Source: Chloroflexus aurantiacus J-10-fl (GTDB lineage: Bacteria; Chloroflexota; Chloroflexia; Chloroflexales; Chloroflexaceae). From it: DNA of 64,000 nucleotides. Shown here piece after piece: positions 55,477 through 63,387 of the stretch. The notes under the pieces were generated by a model that saw nothing but the letters and a program-made list of their open reading frames with translations, was not told where the DNA came from and searched no databases. The stretch is taken from assembly GCF_000018865.1 (NCBI RefSeq), contig NC_010175.1, positions 310,001 through 374,000 of the forward strand. Reading direction: 5' to 3'. A program made the position numbers and the translations under genes. How positions within the stretch are numbered: position 1 is the stretch's first letter; each line of letters opens with the position of its first letter.

Positions 55477-56610
55477 TCAGGCCACCCTCTCGGCTTCAGC
55501 CGGTGATCGCGCCGGCTGCGCGAGCAACCGGCGATCAAGCCGGAACATCGTGATGATCCCAAGCACCTGTACCACTGCCAGCGCCGCCAGGGCAACGAAA
55601 TAGACCGGCGAGAACTTCTCGATCAGACCGTTTTGCACCAGACCGACGTGCAGGAAAAACATGCCGAACACGAACAGTCCCACTGCCGGACAGATCAGGC
55701 CATACGCACCAGGACTGCGCGCCGGCCCGTTCAGATACGTTCGGAAATAACCTACCCGTCGCAGCACCGATAGCCCCAACAAACCTGCCAGCAGTTGGAG
55801 ACTGAAGAACACCGCAGTGATCAGTAACCGGTGCGGGGCTTCGATATGCAGTTCAAAGCCACTGTGCAGACCATGGCTGATACGCAGCATAGCGATACCG
55901 ATCAGCGTCAACAACGGGATCGGCATCCAGAGGCTGGGGCCAGCCTCCACGGCCAACCCATTCGTCAACATCGCCCGTGCTCCCAACACCAGCAGGATCA
56001 AAGCGATGACGACTGCCGCAGTAATGAAGAAAATTGTCCCCAACATCGATAGACCAATCGTCAGTTTGACCGTGCTCATCGCTGCCGGTGCAGCCATTCC
56101 TACCCCGACCATCGCGAAGGCAAACGCAGCCAACAACTGCGTCAGGTTATTGTTGCGCGTGCAATCGAAATGACCGTTCGCCAGTGCCCGCCCGAAAATA
56201 TCTGCAAACGTGCGCAGTGCCAGCACACCAACGAGGAGAAACGCTGTCATTGCGAAGGGGAACAGATATTCGACCACGTTCCACAAACCGGGCACGAAGA
56301 CTGCACCGCTCACAAATGCCACATTAATCGTCATCGCCAGGGTCAAGGGCAGTGCCATCAACATCACCGCACCGTTCGTTTCACGAAGCTGGAGATAAGC
56401 ACTGCTGCGGCGGAACCGGCTAAATTCGCTCAGATTCCAGATGAGTGACTGGAGATGACGGATGGCAAAGATGGCCACACCGGCCAGGGCAATCAGCAAG
56501 AGCATTTGACCGGTCACATCAGTCTTAGCCCATAAAGCAGCAATACTGTCGAACGTCACAATCGGCGTGTTTGGATGCGGAACGAGAAAAATCAACGCCT
56601 TACAATTCAA
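55477..56610 (-). CDS. Polytopic membrane protein (TsoY-like or TDT/SLAC1-like)
   Basis: A 377-residue protein with about ten membrane segments. Recognisable segments are MLLLIALAGVAIFAIRHLQ, MLMALPLTLAMTINVAFVSG, MTAFLLVGVLALRTFADIFG, then a conserved-looking loop CTRNNNLTQLLAAFAFAMVG followed by VGMAAPAAMS, and further helices to AALAVVQVLGIITMFRL. From memory this loop resembles the TsoY family, some members of which are selenoproteins, but the assignment is weak. The residue before TRNNN is an ordinary Cys here. The start is uncertain: TTG 56610 has TAAGGG upstream, and GTG 56559 is an alternative. Convergent with serA. Confidence 0.6.
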   Translation of the reverse strand: MNCKALIFLVPHPNTPIVTFDSIAALWAKTDVTGQMLLLIALAGVAIFAIRHLQSLIWNLSEFSRFRRSSAYLQLRETNGAVMLMALPLTLAMTINVAFVSGAVFVPGLWNVVEYLFPFAMTAFLLVGVLALRTFADIFGRALANGHFDCTRNNNLTQLLAAFAFAMVGVGMAAPAAMSTVKLTIGLSMLGTIFFITAAVVIALILLVLGARAMLTNGLAVEAGPSLWMPIPLLTLIGIAMLRISHGLHSGFELHIEAPHRLLITAVFFSLQLLAGLLGLSVLRRVGYFRTYLNGPARSPGAYGLICPAVGLFVFGMFFLHVGLVQNGLIEKFSPVYFVALAALAVVQVLGIITMFRLDRRLLAQPARSPAEAERVA

Positions 56611-56688
56611 AAACGATTGCCCTTACCCTCACCGCCACCTTGCGCTACGCGGCCTAACCGTTCCACAAAATCCGCAACATGACGCAAC

Positions 56689-56715
56689 AAACCCGCGCTA
56701 TTCGGCGCGGGTTTT
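56689..56715. terminator. Bidirectional terminator at the edge of the mobile element
   Basis: AAACCCGCGC and GCGCGGGTTT form a 10-bp stem with a 6-nt loop (TATTCG), flanked by T-runs on both strands. It lies about 150 bp beyond the last element gene and separates it from the chromosomal membrane-protein gene. Confidence 0.8.
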
Positions 56716-56862
56716 GCTTTACACCTCACCTGCTAATGACTGTCTCGGCGGCGGTTAGCTTTTTGGCGCACCGCATCGCCATGCAGTCGCGTGCGAATGA
56801 CAGAGAATTGCCACAAACAGGCAAGCAAAAACTAGCATGGCTGTCAAGCGTTTTGGCGTCCT

Positions 56863-57246
56863 CTATCGGCGCTGGCCGTTCAGGGTGGTGAGCGACAGCA
56901 TCAGATCATCGAGGCTTGCTTGCTCAAGCGCCTTGGCAACGCGCCCTTCCGGCCCCCCGCTGGCCGGCGCATCGGCCCAGCCGCGATGCCGGCCTAACCG
57001 TGTCAGCACTAACATCACCGCCCAGCGTTCGCCCTTATCGAGCGCCTCAAACAGTTTCTGCTCGGCCAGATCAACGATGGCTTCCCGCTCATGCTCAATG
57101 CAGGCCAGTAGCTCAGGGTCGCGCTTGATGCGCGCATAGAGCGCCTGCCGGCTCACGCCCAGATCACGCGCAGCCAGTGCGATTAATCCGCGATTCGCGT
57201 GCAACGCCGCGATCACCTCATCACGGCTTGTCTCTCGATGTGCCAT
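56863..57246 (-). CDS. HTH protein resembling phage terminase small subunit
   Basis: A 127-residue protein. The N-terminal half is a Fis/homeodomain-like helix-turn-helix (EVIAALHANRGLIALAARDL then GVSRQALYARIKRDPEL). The second half AIVDLAEQKLFEALDKGERW followed by AVMLVLTRLGRHRGW resembles phage terminase small subunit-like proteins, where the AVMLVL-K/R-GRxRGW segment is common. No terminase large subunit is visible, so it may instead regulate the element. ATG 57246 has GGAGGT upstream. It is the last gene of the element before the terminator at 56689-56715. Confidence 0.7.
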   Translation of the reverse strand: MAHRETSRDEVIAALHANRGLIALAARDLGVSRQALYARIKRDPELLACIEHEREAIVDLAEQKLFEALDKGERWAVMLVLTRLGRHRGWADAPASGGPEGRVAKALEQASLDDLMLSLTTLNGQRR

Positions 57247-57287
57247 AGGTACCTCCGAGTGTTGTCAGGGTTGACGCATCATTGTGC

Positions 57288-58313
57288 CTACCGCCTATTG
57301 TAGCCGTCGCCCTCGGCGCTGGCCAGCCCTTGCTCAATCCACTGTCGCACCAACGCTAACCCGCCAAGTTGCAGCATCTCGGCGGGATCGTGCAGCGTAG
57401 GCCGCCAGCGCGTGCAGCGCGGTTGCAAAGCGTCGCACCAGTAGGCCGCCGCCGCGTCACCGGCCTCATCCGCATCATGGGCGGCCAGCACCAGCGGCGC
57501 AACGGCGCAGCGAGCGATCCAGCGCACCGCTCGGCACCCCGTCGCCCCGGTGCCAATCGCTGTCACCAGATCGCCGGCGGCCTGCATGATGGCCAGCACG
57601 TCAACCGGCCCCTCGGCTAACACCAACGGCTTGGCCGAGGTGATCGGCGCGATGAGGTAGGGCGGTGCGCCGGATGAGCCGGCCAGCGAGAGATAGCGCG
57701 GCTCGGTGTTGGATAGGCGGCGCACCTGCACGCGCCAGAGGTCGCCCTCTACCCAATACGGAATGACAATGCCGGCGGGATAGTACGGGTTATCACCGTC
57801 AAGGCCGAGCGTCTCGGCCCGGATGCGGGTTGCTGCCGGATGGTAGCCGAGGCCGGCGCGCCGGATCAGGGCATCCGTCAACCCGCGTTGGTAGAGATAG
57901 GCGCGAGCCGCTTGGCCAGCCGGCGACCAGAGCGCCTGCACGGCCTGATCCACCAACCGCCCAACGGTGTGTTGCCACTGTGCCGAGGGCGGTTCCACGG
58001 GCGGCGGCTGTGGCGATCGCGGCCCGCTCGGTGCGCTGGCCGGCGTCACGCCGAGCATCTGACAGGCCTCACGATAGCCAACGCCATAGTAGCGGCGCAC
58101 AAACGCGATGGCATCGCCATCGCCGCAATCGCCGCTAAAGCAATGCCAGCGCCATTGCCCGGAACGGCTCTGATAGATGCTGAAGGCTAGCTCATTATCG
58201 CCGGCGTGCAACGGGCACGCGCACCGATAGGAACGCCCATAACGGTGCAAGCGCACGCCGAGCCGCTCGATGAGGGCCGGTAGATCGATGGTAGGGGCGG
58301 TGGTGAGTGTCAT
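57288..58313 (-). CDS. DnaG-like primase with CHC2 zinc finger and TOPRIM domain
   Basis: A 341-residue primase-type protein. The N-terminal zinc-binding domain holds CACPLHAGDNELAFSIYQSR and WHCFSGDCGDGDAIAF, giving the C-x2-H and C-x4-C ligands of a CHC2 finger. A Pro-rich linker follows, then the RNA-polymerase-like part with ALIRRAGLGYHPAA, GIVIPYWVEGDLWRVQVRRL, and a TOPRIM domain with VLAEGPVDVLAI, GTGATGCRAVRW and VLAAHDADEAGDAAAAYW (acidic metal ligands). It lacks the DnaB-interaction domain of cellular DnaG (about 600 residues), as in plasmid and phage primases. The iteron-like repeats lie directly upstream, and the DUF3987 gene precedes it. Confidence 0.88.
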   Translation of the reverse strand: MTLTTAPTIDLPALIERLGVRLHRYGRSYRCACPLHAGDNELAFSIYQSRSGQWRWHCFSGDCGDGDAIAFVRRYYGVGYREACQMLGVTPASAPSGPRSPQPPPVEPPSAQWQHTVGRLVDQAVQALWSPAGQAARAYLYQRGLTDALIRRAGLGYHPAATRIRAETLGLDGDNPYYPAGIVIPYWVEGDLWRVQVRRLSNTEPRYLSLAGSSGAPPYLIAPITSAKPLVLAEGPVDVLAIMQAAGDLVTAIGTGATGCRAVRWIARCAVAPLVLAAHDADEAGDAAAAYWCDALQPRCTRWRPTLHDPAEMLQLGGLALVRQWIEQGLASAEGDGYNRR

Positions 58314-58331
58314 AGCGGCTCACTTCCGTTA

Positions 58332-58426
58332 CTCAAAACCTCAAAACCTCGGTTTAGCGCGTTGGAATGCGTTCAATCGGCTTCCTCAAAACCCTCCTCA
58401 AAACCGGTTTTGAGATACTCAAAACC
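58332..58426. repeat. Iteron-like CTCAAAACC cluster, candidate replication origin
   Basis: In the 115-bp gap between the DUF3987 and primase genes, CTCAAAACC occurs at 58332-58340, 58340-58348, 58385-58393, 58397-58405 and 58418-58426, plus one inverted copy (58406-58414). The fourth and the inverted copy make a perfect 18-bp palindrome, CTCAAAACCGGTTTTGAG. A further inverted partial (CGGTTTAG) lies at about 58350. The gap is poorer in GC than the surrounding genes. Confidence 0.72.
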
Positions 58427-58428
58427 TC

Positions 58429-60912
58429 TCACAACCCAGCCCGCGCTTGCGCGGCGGCAAGCAGCGCCTCTGGCGGGATGCCCTTTAAGACGGCGTGCGT
58501 GCGAACGCCGCGTTCCCAATCGGCAGGGCGCTTGGTTGCCAAGTGCATGACATAGCGCCAATTGACTGCGCGCCAAGCACTCGGCTTGACGCCGGCGGGT
58601 AGGGGCGGCAGATCGTTATCACCCTCATCACCCTCATCACCCTCGGCACCCTCGGCACCCTCGGCGCTGGCCGGATGCGCATCCGGCCAGCGGCGCCTTA
58701 GCTCGGCTAGCACGTGTTGCACCCCGGCGGCGATGGCCTCGGCGCGGCTCACCCCTTCCGGCAGATCAAACGGCGCGATATACAGCGTCGCATCCGGGCT
58801 GCTAGCGGGCCGGTCATTGCGCCGGATCAGAATGCCGAGCGGCTGGCCGGCGGGCGCGCCCATTTCGGCGCTGAGCGTTGCCGGCAATCGCTGTGTGAGC
58901 GGCTTCACCACGTCATACCACGCCGGCGGCGTTGGTGGCATTGAGATGACGCGCTTGCTGGCCGGCGCAGCGGCGTTCGTCGCTGCCGATGGCGGCGCAG
59001 CGGGCGGTACGGGTTCCGGTTCCGGTGCGGGTTCCGGTGCGGGTTCCGGTGCGGGTTCCGGTGCGGGTTCCGGTGCGGGTTCCGGTGCGGGTTCCGGTGC
59101 GGGTTCCGGTGCGGCATACGATGCACCGGGCGGCGTGGTAGTGGCGGCGCTGGTGGCGTTAGGCGCGATCAGCACGCGATACACCTTGGATGGGCGGCCC
59201 CCTTTGCGGCCTGTCACCTTGAGCGGCCCTTCAAGGTCGCCGTCTTTGAGCAGCGTTTGCAGGGCGCGTTCAATCATCTCACGGCTTTCCGTGCGCATTG
59301 CCTGATAGATCATCCGCTCGGTGATCTGGCCGTGAGCGGCGTATCTCGCAATGATAGCGCGTACCCGGCGGGCAACGCGATCCGCATCGCTCATCACCGC
59401 ATCACCCAACACGGCCCGCATGTGCGCGATCAGCGGCTCGCAGTAGGCGACGGCGGCCCGCATCACCTCGCCGCTGATCGGCTCGGCCCATGGCAACACC
59501 TTGCGCGCCGCGCAATGAGCGGCGTGCAGATTGGCGGCAATGCGCACCACGTGACCGGTCAGCTTGCCAGCCCAAGCGCGCAAGAGCGGATGACCGGCCA
59601 GATCGCCCCGTTGCTCATGTAAGCGCGGCTCAATCATCGCTTGCATCGCATGCACCGCATGCAACGCCTCGGCGCTGAGCGTGACGGTATGGCGCTGCTC
59701 TGGCGCTGGCGGCTGGCACGTATCAAGCAGCCAGCGCAGATGCGTGGCATAGGTCGCTTTCACCAGTTCAGGAATGACCGGCGGCGCAATGGCGCGAGCG
59801 CCGAGACGCGACGGCGGCAAGAGGATGAGGTAGCGGGCTAAAACGCCGCGTTCAATCAAGGCGCGGTTGCGGATCAGGTCACGCACGGCATGCGGTTGGG
59901 CGGCCAGCACCATCGTGAGCGCCGGCGCTGCAACCCGTTGTGATTGGCGCGTCTGCCGGTCAATGATCAGCCGTTCACCGTTGTAGCCCTTTAAGATGGC
60001 TTCCAGCATCGGCGGCCCGTCACGGCCCGCGCCGATCAGCACCTGCATACTGTCAGGTTCCGGCGATACTACCGCGATGCGCTGGTGCGCAACCAGCGCC
60101 GAGGTCAACGCTTCCGGTGTTGCGTTTTGCAAGAGCCGGCGAAATGGCGCGGCCAGCGCAACGCGCTCATACTCGGTGATCGCCGTTGCCAGCGCCCATT
60201 CTAGTTGTTTCTTCCGGCTGGCATCTTGCTCTTTGGCGGCCTCAGCCGTCAACCGCTCAATCTCTTTATCAAGCACGCGCTTGCGCGCTTGGCTGGTGGT
60301 GTACTCAGGGGCGCGCCGGTTGCGTTCGTCATCTTCCCACTGTTCAATCGGCCCAATGAGCAGGGCGAAGGCGGCGCTTTTGCGTTCGCCAGACGGCAGC
60401 GCCGGCATCACATAGAGGCACGTTTCTTCGTTCCAATCCGAGGTAAGCTGCACGCGCATCGCGCCGGCGGTGGCGACGGATAACGCGCCGAGGGCCAGCG
60501 CATGAGCAAGGTCAACCGGCACTTGCACCGCCTCGGCGGTATGGCGCACCATCTCCCGCACCCAGCCCGGCAGCCCGCCGAGCGGCAACGGCGACGGTGC
60601 ATCGCTGGCAGGTTCATCGTCATCATCGAGATCAAGGGCTTGCGCGCTGGCCAGTAGCGTGGTGAGGTCAGGGTACTGGTGTTGCAGGGCCGCCAGCGCC
60701 CGTTGCGCGGCTGGCTGGCCGCCACTGGCGCGGGCCGTTGCGAGGGCATCCCGAACGTGATTCCACGGGCCGCAATCCGTCTGCGCGGCTTGCTGTGCAG
60801 CGGCGTCATCCGGCCCGGCCAGCGCCCGCAGCGCCTCGGCAATCAGGTGATCTGGCGGCGTTGACGCCGGCGATCCGTTGTGATACGATGAAGTAGAGGT
60901 ATGTTTCTTCAT
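58429..60912 (-). CDS. DUF3987-type replication protein of the mobile element
   Basis: About 827 residues. The N-terminal half carries the DUF3987 layout: LPGWVREMVRHTAEAVQVPV, LALGALSVATAG, SDWNEETCLYVMPALPSGER then KSAAFALLIGPIEQWED (Walker A-like region with a variant loop SGERKSA), VVSPEPDSMQVLIG and APALTMVLAAQP. A winged-helix region (REMIERALQTLLKDGDLEGP) follows, then an E-P-A-P repeat linker (about nine units, 59020-59110) and a C-terminal Pro/Ala-rich and acidic tail. DUF3987 proteins are found beside primases in plasmids and phages and are thought to act as replicative helicase-like ATPases. The ATG at 60912 has AAAGGAAC upstream and a hairpin 16-44 bases before it. Confidence 0.82.
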   Translation of the reverse strand: MKKHTSTSSYHNGSPASTPPDHLIAEALRALAGPDDAAAQQAAQTDCGPWNHVRDALATARASGGQPAAQRALAALQHQYPDLTTLLASAQALDLDDDDEPASDAPSPLPLGGLPGWVREMVRHTAEAVQVPVDLAHALALGALSVATAGAMRVQLTSDWNEETCLYVMPALPSGERKSAAFALLIGPIEQWEDDERNRRAPEYTTSQARKRVLDKEIERLTAEAAKEQDASRKKQLEWALATAITEYERVALAAPFRRLLQNATPEALTSALVAHQRIAVVSPEPDSMQVLIGAGRDGPPMLEAILKGYNGERLIIDRQTRQSQRVAAPALTMVLAAQPHAVRDLIRNRALIERGVLARYLILLPPSRLGARAIAPPVIPELVKATYATHLRWLLDTCQPPAPEQRHTVTLSAEALHAVHAMQAMIEPRLHEQRGDLAGHPLLRAWAGKLTGHVVRIAANLHAAHCAARKVLPWAEPISGEVMRAAVAYCEPLIAHMRAVLGDAVMSDADRVARRVRAIIARYAAHGQITERMIYQAMRTESREMIERALQTLLKDGDLEGPLKVTGRKGGRPSKVYRVLIAPNATSAATTTPPGASYAAPEPAPEPAPEPAPEPAPEPAPEPAPEPAPEPEPVPPAAPPSAATNAAAPASKRVISMPPTPPAWYDVVKPLTQRLPATLSAEMGAPAGQPLGILIRRNDRPASSPDATLYIAPFDLPEGVSRAEAIAAGVQHVLAELRRRWPDAHPASAEGAEGAEGDEGDEGDNDLPPLPAGVKPSAWRAVNWRYVMHLATKRPADWERGVRTHAVLKGIPPEALLAAAQARAGL

Positions 60913-61054
60913 ATTTGTTCCTTTGTCCAACGCCGCGTCTTGGCAACGCGGCGTTGGTGTATTTCAAGACAAACTGATCCATTGCCATCGCCTGCCTCCC
61001 TTCACCTCTTGCCTCTCCACCCATTCCTACTTCCAACCGGCAGCGCGCCCCTCA
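60913..61054. other. Leader region of the DUF3987 gene
   Basis: A 140-bp gap with a strong hairpin (60928-60956) directly upstream of the ribosome-binding site and a thymine/cytosine-rich tract of unknown role (60975-61045). No gene was seen. Confidence 0.4.
60928..60956 (-). promoter_or_regulatory. Leader hairpin before the DUF3987 gene
   Basis: CAACGCCGCG and CGCGGCGTTG form a perfect 10-bp stem with a 9-nt loop, ending eight bases before the SD. Similar hairpins precede the genes starting at 61382 and 62018. Confidence 0.65.
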
Positions 61055-61228
61055 TCACGCTTCCGGTGCGTTCCGTTCCGGTTCAGTCGCCATCTCTTGC
61101 CCTTGACCAGCCTGCCGGCGGGCCAGCATGCCGAGCAGCACGCGGCCCAACAAAGCCCACTGCTCACGCTCACGGTCGCGGCGAGCGGGCGGCGGCGGGT
61201 TCGGTGACTGGCGCTTCTGTTTGGTCAT
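61055..61228 (-). CDS. Small basic hypothetical protein
   Basis: A 57-residue frame (MTKQKRQSPNPPPPARRDRE onward) with an amphipathic helix (LLGRVLLGMLARRQ) in the middle. It overlaps the 3' end of the preceding 70-residue gene in another frame. Likely a small element-encoded protein; no family was recognised. Confidence 0.45.
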   Translation of the reverse strand: MTKQKRQSPNPPPPARRDREREQWALLGRVLLGMLARRQAGQGQEMATEPERNAPEA

Positions 61229-61382
61229 GGCGATCCTCATATTGGTGCAACAACCCTTGACGCTCGGCTTCTCGGCGAATCAGCCAGACGATTTGATCAT
61301 TTGGCGTGCGTAATTCACGGATGGCGAGCTTGAACAGTGCTTGATACTCTGGCTCTGGCACAATCAGTTTCACCTTGCGCAT
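61170..61382 (-). CDS. Small ribbon-helix-helix-like protein
   Basis: A 70-residue protein starting MRKVKLIVPEPEYQALFKLA, continuing IRELRTPNDQIVWLIRREAE. A short strand followed by two helices is the Arc/MetJ-like ribbon-helix-helix order, suggesting a DNA-binding regulator of the element (inference). The ATG at 61382 has GAGGAGG upstream; an intrinsic terminator lies 14 bases before the SD. Confidence 0.6.
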   Translation of the reverse strand: MRKVKLIVPEPEYQALFKLAIRELRTPNDQIVWLIRREAERQGLLHQYEDRHDQTEAPVTEPAAARSPRP

Positions 61383-61395
61383 CGCGCCCTCCTCA

Positions 61396-61427
61396 AACAA
61401 AAACCCTGCAACCGTCTAGTTGCAGGG
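61396..61427 (-). terminator. Intrinsic terminator upstream of the RHH-like gene
   Basis: CCCTGCAAC (61404-61412) and GTTGCAGGG (61419-61427) form a perfect 9-bp stem with a 6-nt loop; on the minus strand TTTTTGTTT follows. It separates the HTH gene (61491-62018) from the RHH-like gene and could terminate or attenuate transcription between them. Confidence 0.85.
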
Positions 61428-61490
61428 TAGCAAAAAAGCGCTCGTGCGAAACGCCAGAATTAACGCCAGAAATGAGCGCCAAAACCCGTG

Positions 61491-62018
61491 TTACTGATTG
61501 TTGGCTTGTTTGCGCCGTTGGCTACGATAACGGCTGAGCGTCCGGGGGGCGATACAATGTCGCGTTGCTGCTTCCTCAAGGGTTATACAGCCAGCATTAC
61601 GCTCATAGTAGTCAAGGGCTGCTTGCAACTTTTCCTCTTCAATAGCCGGGCCGGGTTTTCGTCCGGGGCGAATATCGCAAAGGGCACGGTCAGCCGCGGC
61701 GTTTGCTACTGCAATCGCCACCTTCGCAAAGAATGCTGCGTGGTGTTCGGCAAATAGTCGCACTACCTCATGCGCGTTAAGGTGTGTGACCGTTTCAGCA
61801 ATCAATTGTGATTCAAAGCCATCCAACTCAGCTCCCGCGATTGCGGCGGCATCGCGGATGAGAGCAATGTAACCCTGCAACTCGTCGAGCGCGTCCGAAT
61901 CAGGGATATGCTCGCGAGCTACTCTCTCTGCGTACAGTGAGGCCAAGACGATGATCCTCAGCGCAGCCCGGATTCGCCGCTGGTCAACGTTGCTCATTGG
62001 TGTGGTATCATTAGTCAT
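61491..62018 (-). CDS. Element-encoded protein with C-terminal helix-turn-helix
   Basis: A 175-residue protein. The N-terminal part is helical (IRAALRIIVLASLYAERVAR and HAAFFAKVAIAVANAAADRA). The C-terminal part ends with GRKPGPAIEEEKLQAALDYY then CITLEEAATRHCIAPRTLSR, a homeodomain/resolvase-like HTH followed by YRSQRRKQ. It is probably a regulator of the element. ATG 62018 is preceded by CGGAG at nine bases and by a GC-rich hairpin (62045-62077). Confidence 0.7.
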   Translation of the reverse strand: MTNDTTPMSNVDQRRIRAALRIIVLASLYAERVAREHIPDSDALDELQGYIALIRDAAAIAGAELDGFESQLIAETVTHLNAHEVVRLFAEHHAAFFAKVAIAVANAAADRALCDIRPGRKPGPAIEEEKLQAALDYYERNAGCITLEEAATRHCIAPRTLSRYRSQRRKQANNQ

Positions 62019-62044
62019 GGAACGCATCTCCGTTTCGTTCCTCA

Positions 62045-62077
62045 GCGCGGCGCTGGTGTGTGAGGCCAGCGCCGCGC
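62045..62077 (-). promoter_or_regulatory. Leader hairpin before the HTH gene
   Basis: GCGCGGCGCTGG (62045-62056) pairs with CCAGCGCCGCGC (62066-62077), 12 bp with a 9-nt loop, about 13 bases before the SD of the gene starting at 62018. Confidence 0.65.
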
Positions 62078-62097
62078 GCGTTTTCGTCATGATACTG

Positions 62098-62427
62098 CTA
62101 TTCGGCTTGGGCGATAATCGCGGTGAGCGCGGCCAGCACCGTTGCCGGTTCAATGCCGCGCCAGCGCGCCAGCGCTACCGCATCGGCCAGCGCCAGCCGA
62201 ATATCCATGAGGGCCGCATCCGCATCTGCCGGTTGCACCAGATGCGCCGGCGCAACCTCATAGCGGTGCGGTTGGGTGTGGATGATAGCGTGGTCTACGC
62301 CGTCAAGCGTGATGTGACCTACCACATAGCCGATAAGCCGATGCGCCCGCACCAGTGCGCGGGCTGGCGCGGCGGGCGCGTCTCCGGGCTGCTCAGGGCC
62401 GGTAGCGGGCAATTCCGGCGGCGTCAT
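62098..62427 (-). CDS. Hypothetical protein of the mobile element (109 aa)
   Basis: A 109-residue frame with a GGAGGT ribosome-binding site six bases before ATG 62427. The middle (VRAHRLIGYVVGHITLDGV, then DHAIIHTQPHRYEVAPAHLV) looks like a small beta domain and the end (LADAVALARWRGIEPATVLA) is helical. No known family was recognised. Confidence 0.6.
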   Translation of the reverse strand: MTPPELPATGPEQPGDAPAAPARALVRAHRLIGYVVGHITLDGVDHAIIHTQPHRYEVAPAHLVQPADADAALMDIRLALADAVALARWRGIEPATVLAALTAIIAQAE

Positions 62428-62432
62428 GGTTC

Positions 62433-62648
62433 CTACCTCCGAGTGGCGCGCGCAACGTGCAAGAGGTTGCGCGCATAGCGGTACATATCGTCATGCCGGC
62501 TGAGGCCGGTAGCGGCCAGTAGTTGGGTGTGCAAGATTTGCCGGTCGCGGTCAAGCTGGTGCAATGCGCCGGCAGCATAGCAGCCCGTGCGCATCGCGTC
62601 AACCAGCGCCACATACTCGGCGCACATGCTGATCAGCGTCTCATCCAT
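62433..62648 (-). CDS. Hypothetical protein of the mobile element (71 aa)
   Basis: A 71-residue helical protein (MDETLISMCAEYVALVDAMR to LLHVARATRR) with GGAGG seven bases before ATG 62648. Its start overlaps the end of the membrane-protein gene by 8 bp; the next gene begins 5 bp after its stop. Function is unknown. Confidence 0.62.
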   Translation of the reverse strand: MDETLISMCAEYVALVDAMRTGCYAAGALHQLDRDRQILHTQLLAATGLSRHDDMYRYARNLLHVARATRR

Positions 62649-63387
62649 TGCGGGCCTCCGTTCCGGGCCGGCACTGCCGGCAGTAGCCGTGCTTGCGCGC
62701 GGCCCCATATTGGCCGAGGTTCGCCAGCGGCGCGCCACAGTGCGGGCACTGGTAGCGCGGCGCGGCGTCACTGGTGCGCGCCGTTGCCGAGGGGCTGCTA
62801 TCCGGCGCTGCCGGTTGCGGTTCGGGATAGCTGGCAACGCGGGCCAGCACCAGATCAGCCGCTGGCGGCAAGGCGGCGCGTTCATGCGCTTGCACCGCGT
62901 TGCGCATCGCCGTGATAATGCGCACCATCGCGGCGGCCTCGGCAGCAATGCGCTGTACCGCTACTTCCGCGTGCTTGGCGCGCGCTTCCACTTCCGCTTG
63001 CACCAGCAAGGCGCGGTCAAGCAGCAACGCTTCCAACCCGCGCCAGACGGCATAGGATGCCAGCATCAGCACCAGCGTCACGATGCCGGCCAGCGCCCAA
63101 GCCTCAAGGTCGCCTACGCCCTTGGCCAGCGCGTGAATGCTGTGCAGGGCGGGCGCGGCGCTGGCGACCGGCAAGAGGTGCCGAGCGGCGGCAACCGGTG
63201 TGGGAATGCCGAGCACATGCAAGGCGAAGCCGGCCAGCGCAAAGGCTTCGATGAGCAACAAGGCCCCTACCGCCGCCCAAGGCGTGAGAAACACGAATTG
63301 CCAAAACGTGTAAGCCCCCCAGAGCGACCATCCAACAATCACCAGCGCCAAACCGCCGTGAATGGCTAAGCCGATATGCCGCTTCAT
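62641..63387 (-). CDS. Membrane protein with coiled coil and C-terminal zinc ribbon
   Basis: A 248-residue protein. Two N-terminal membrane segments (LAIHGGLALVIVGWSLWG; LTPWAAVGALLLIEAFALAG) and a third (ALAGIVTLVLMLASYAVW) are followed by a helical, coiled-coil-like stretch (LLVQAEVEARAKHAEVAVQR), a Pro/Ser linker and a zinc ribbon (CPHCGAPLANLGQYG then CRQC). Its ATG overlaps the stop of the FtsK-like gene (ATGA). The membrane plus zinc-ribbon design suggests a role in the transfer or anchoring machinery, but no family is assigned. Confidence 0.7.
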   Translation of the reverse strand: MKRHIGLAIHGGLALVIVGWSLWGAYTFWQFVFLTPWAAVGALLLIEAFALAGFALHVLGIPTPVAAARHLLPVASAAPALHSIHALAKGVGDLEAWALAGIVTLVLMLASYAVWRGLEALLLDRALLVQAEVEARAKHAEVAVQRIAAEAAAMVRIITAMRNAVQAHERAALPPAADLVLARVASYPEPQPAAPDSSPSATARTSDAAPRYQCPHCGAPLANLGQYGAARKHGYCRQCRPGTEARNG

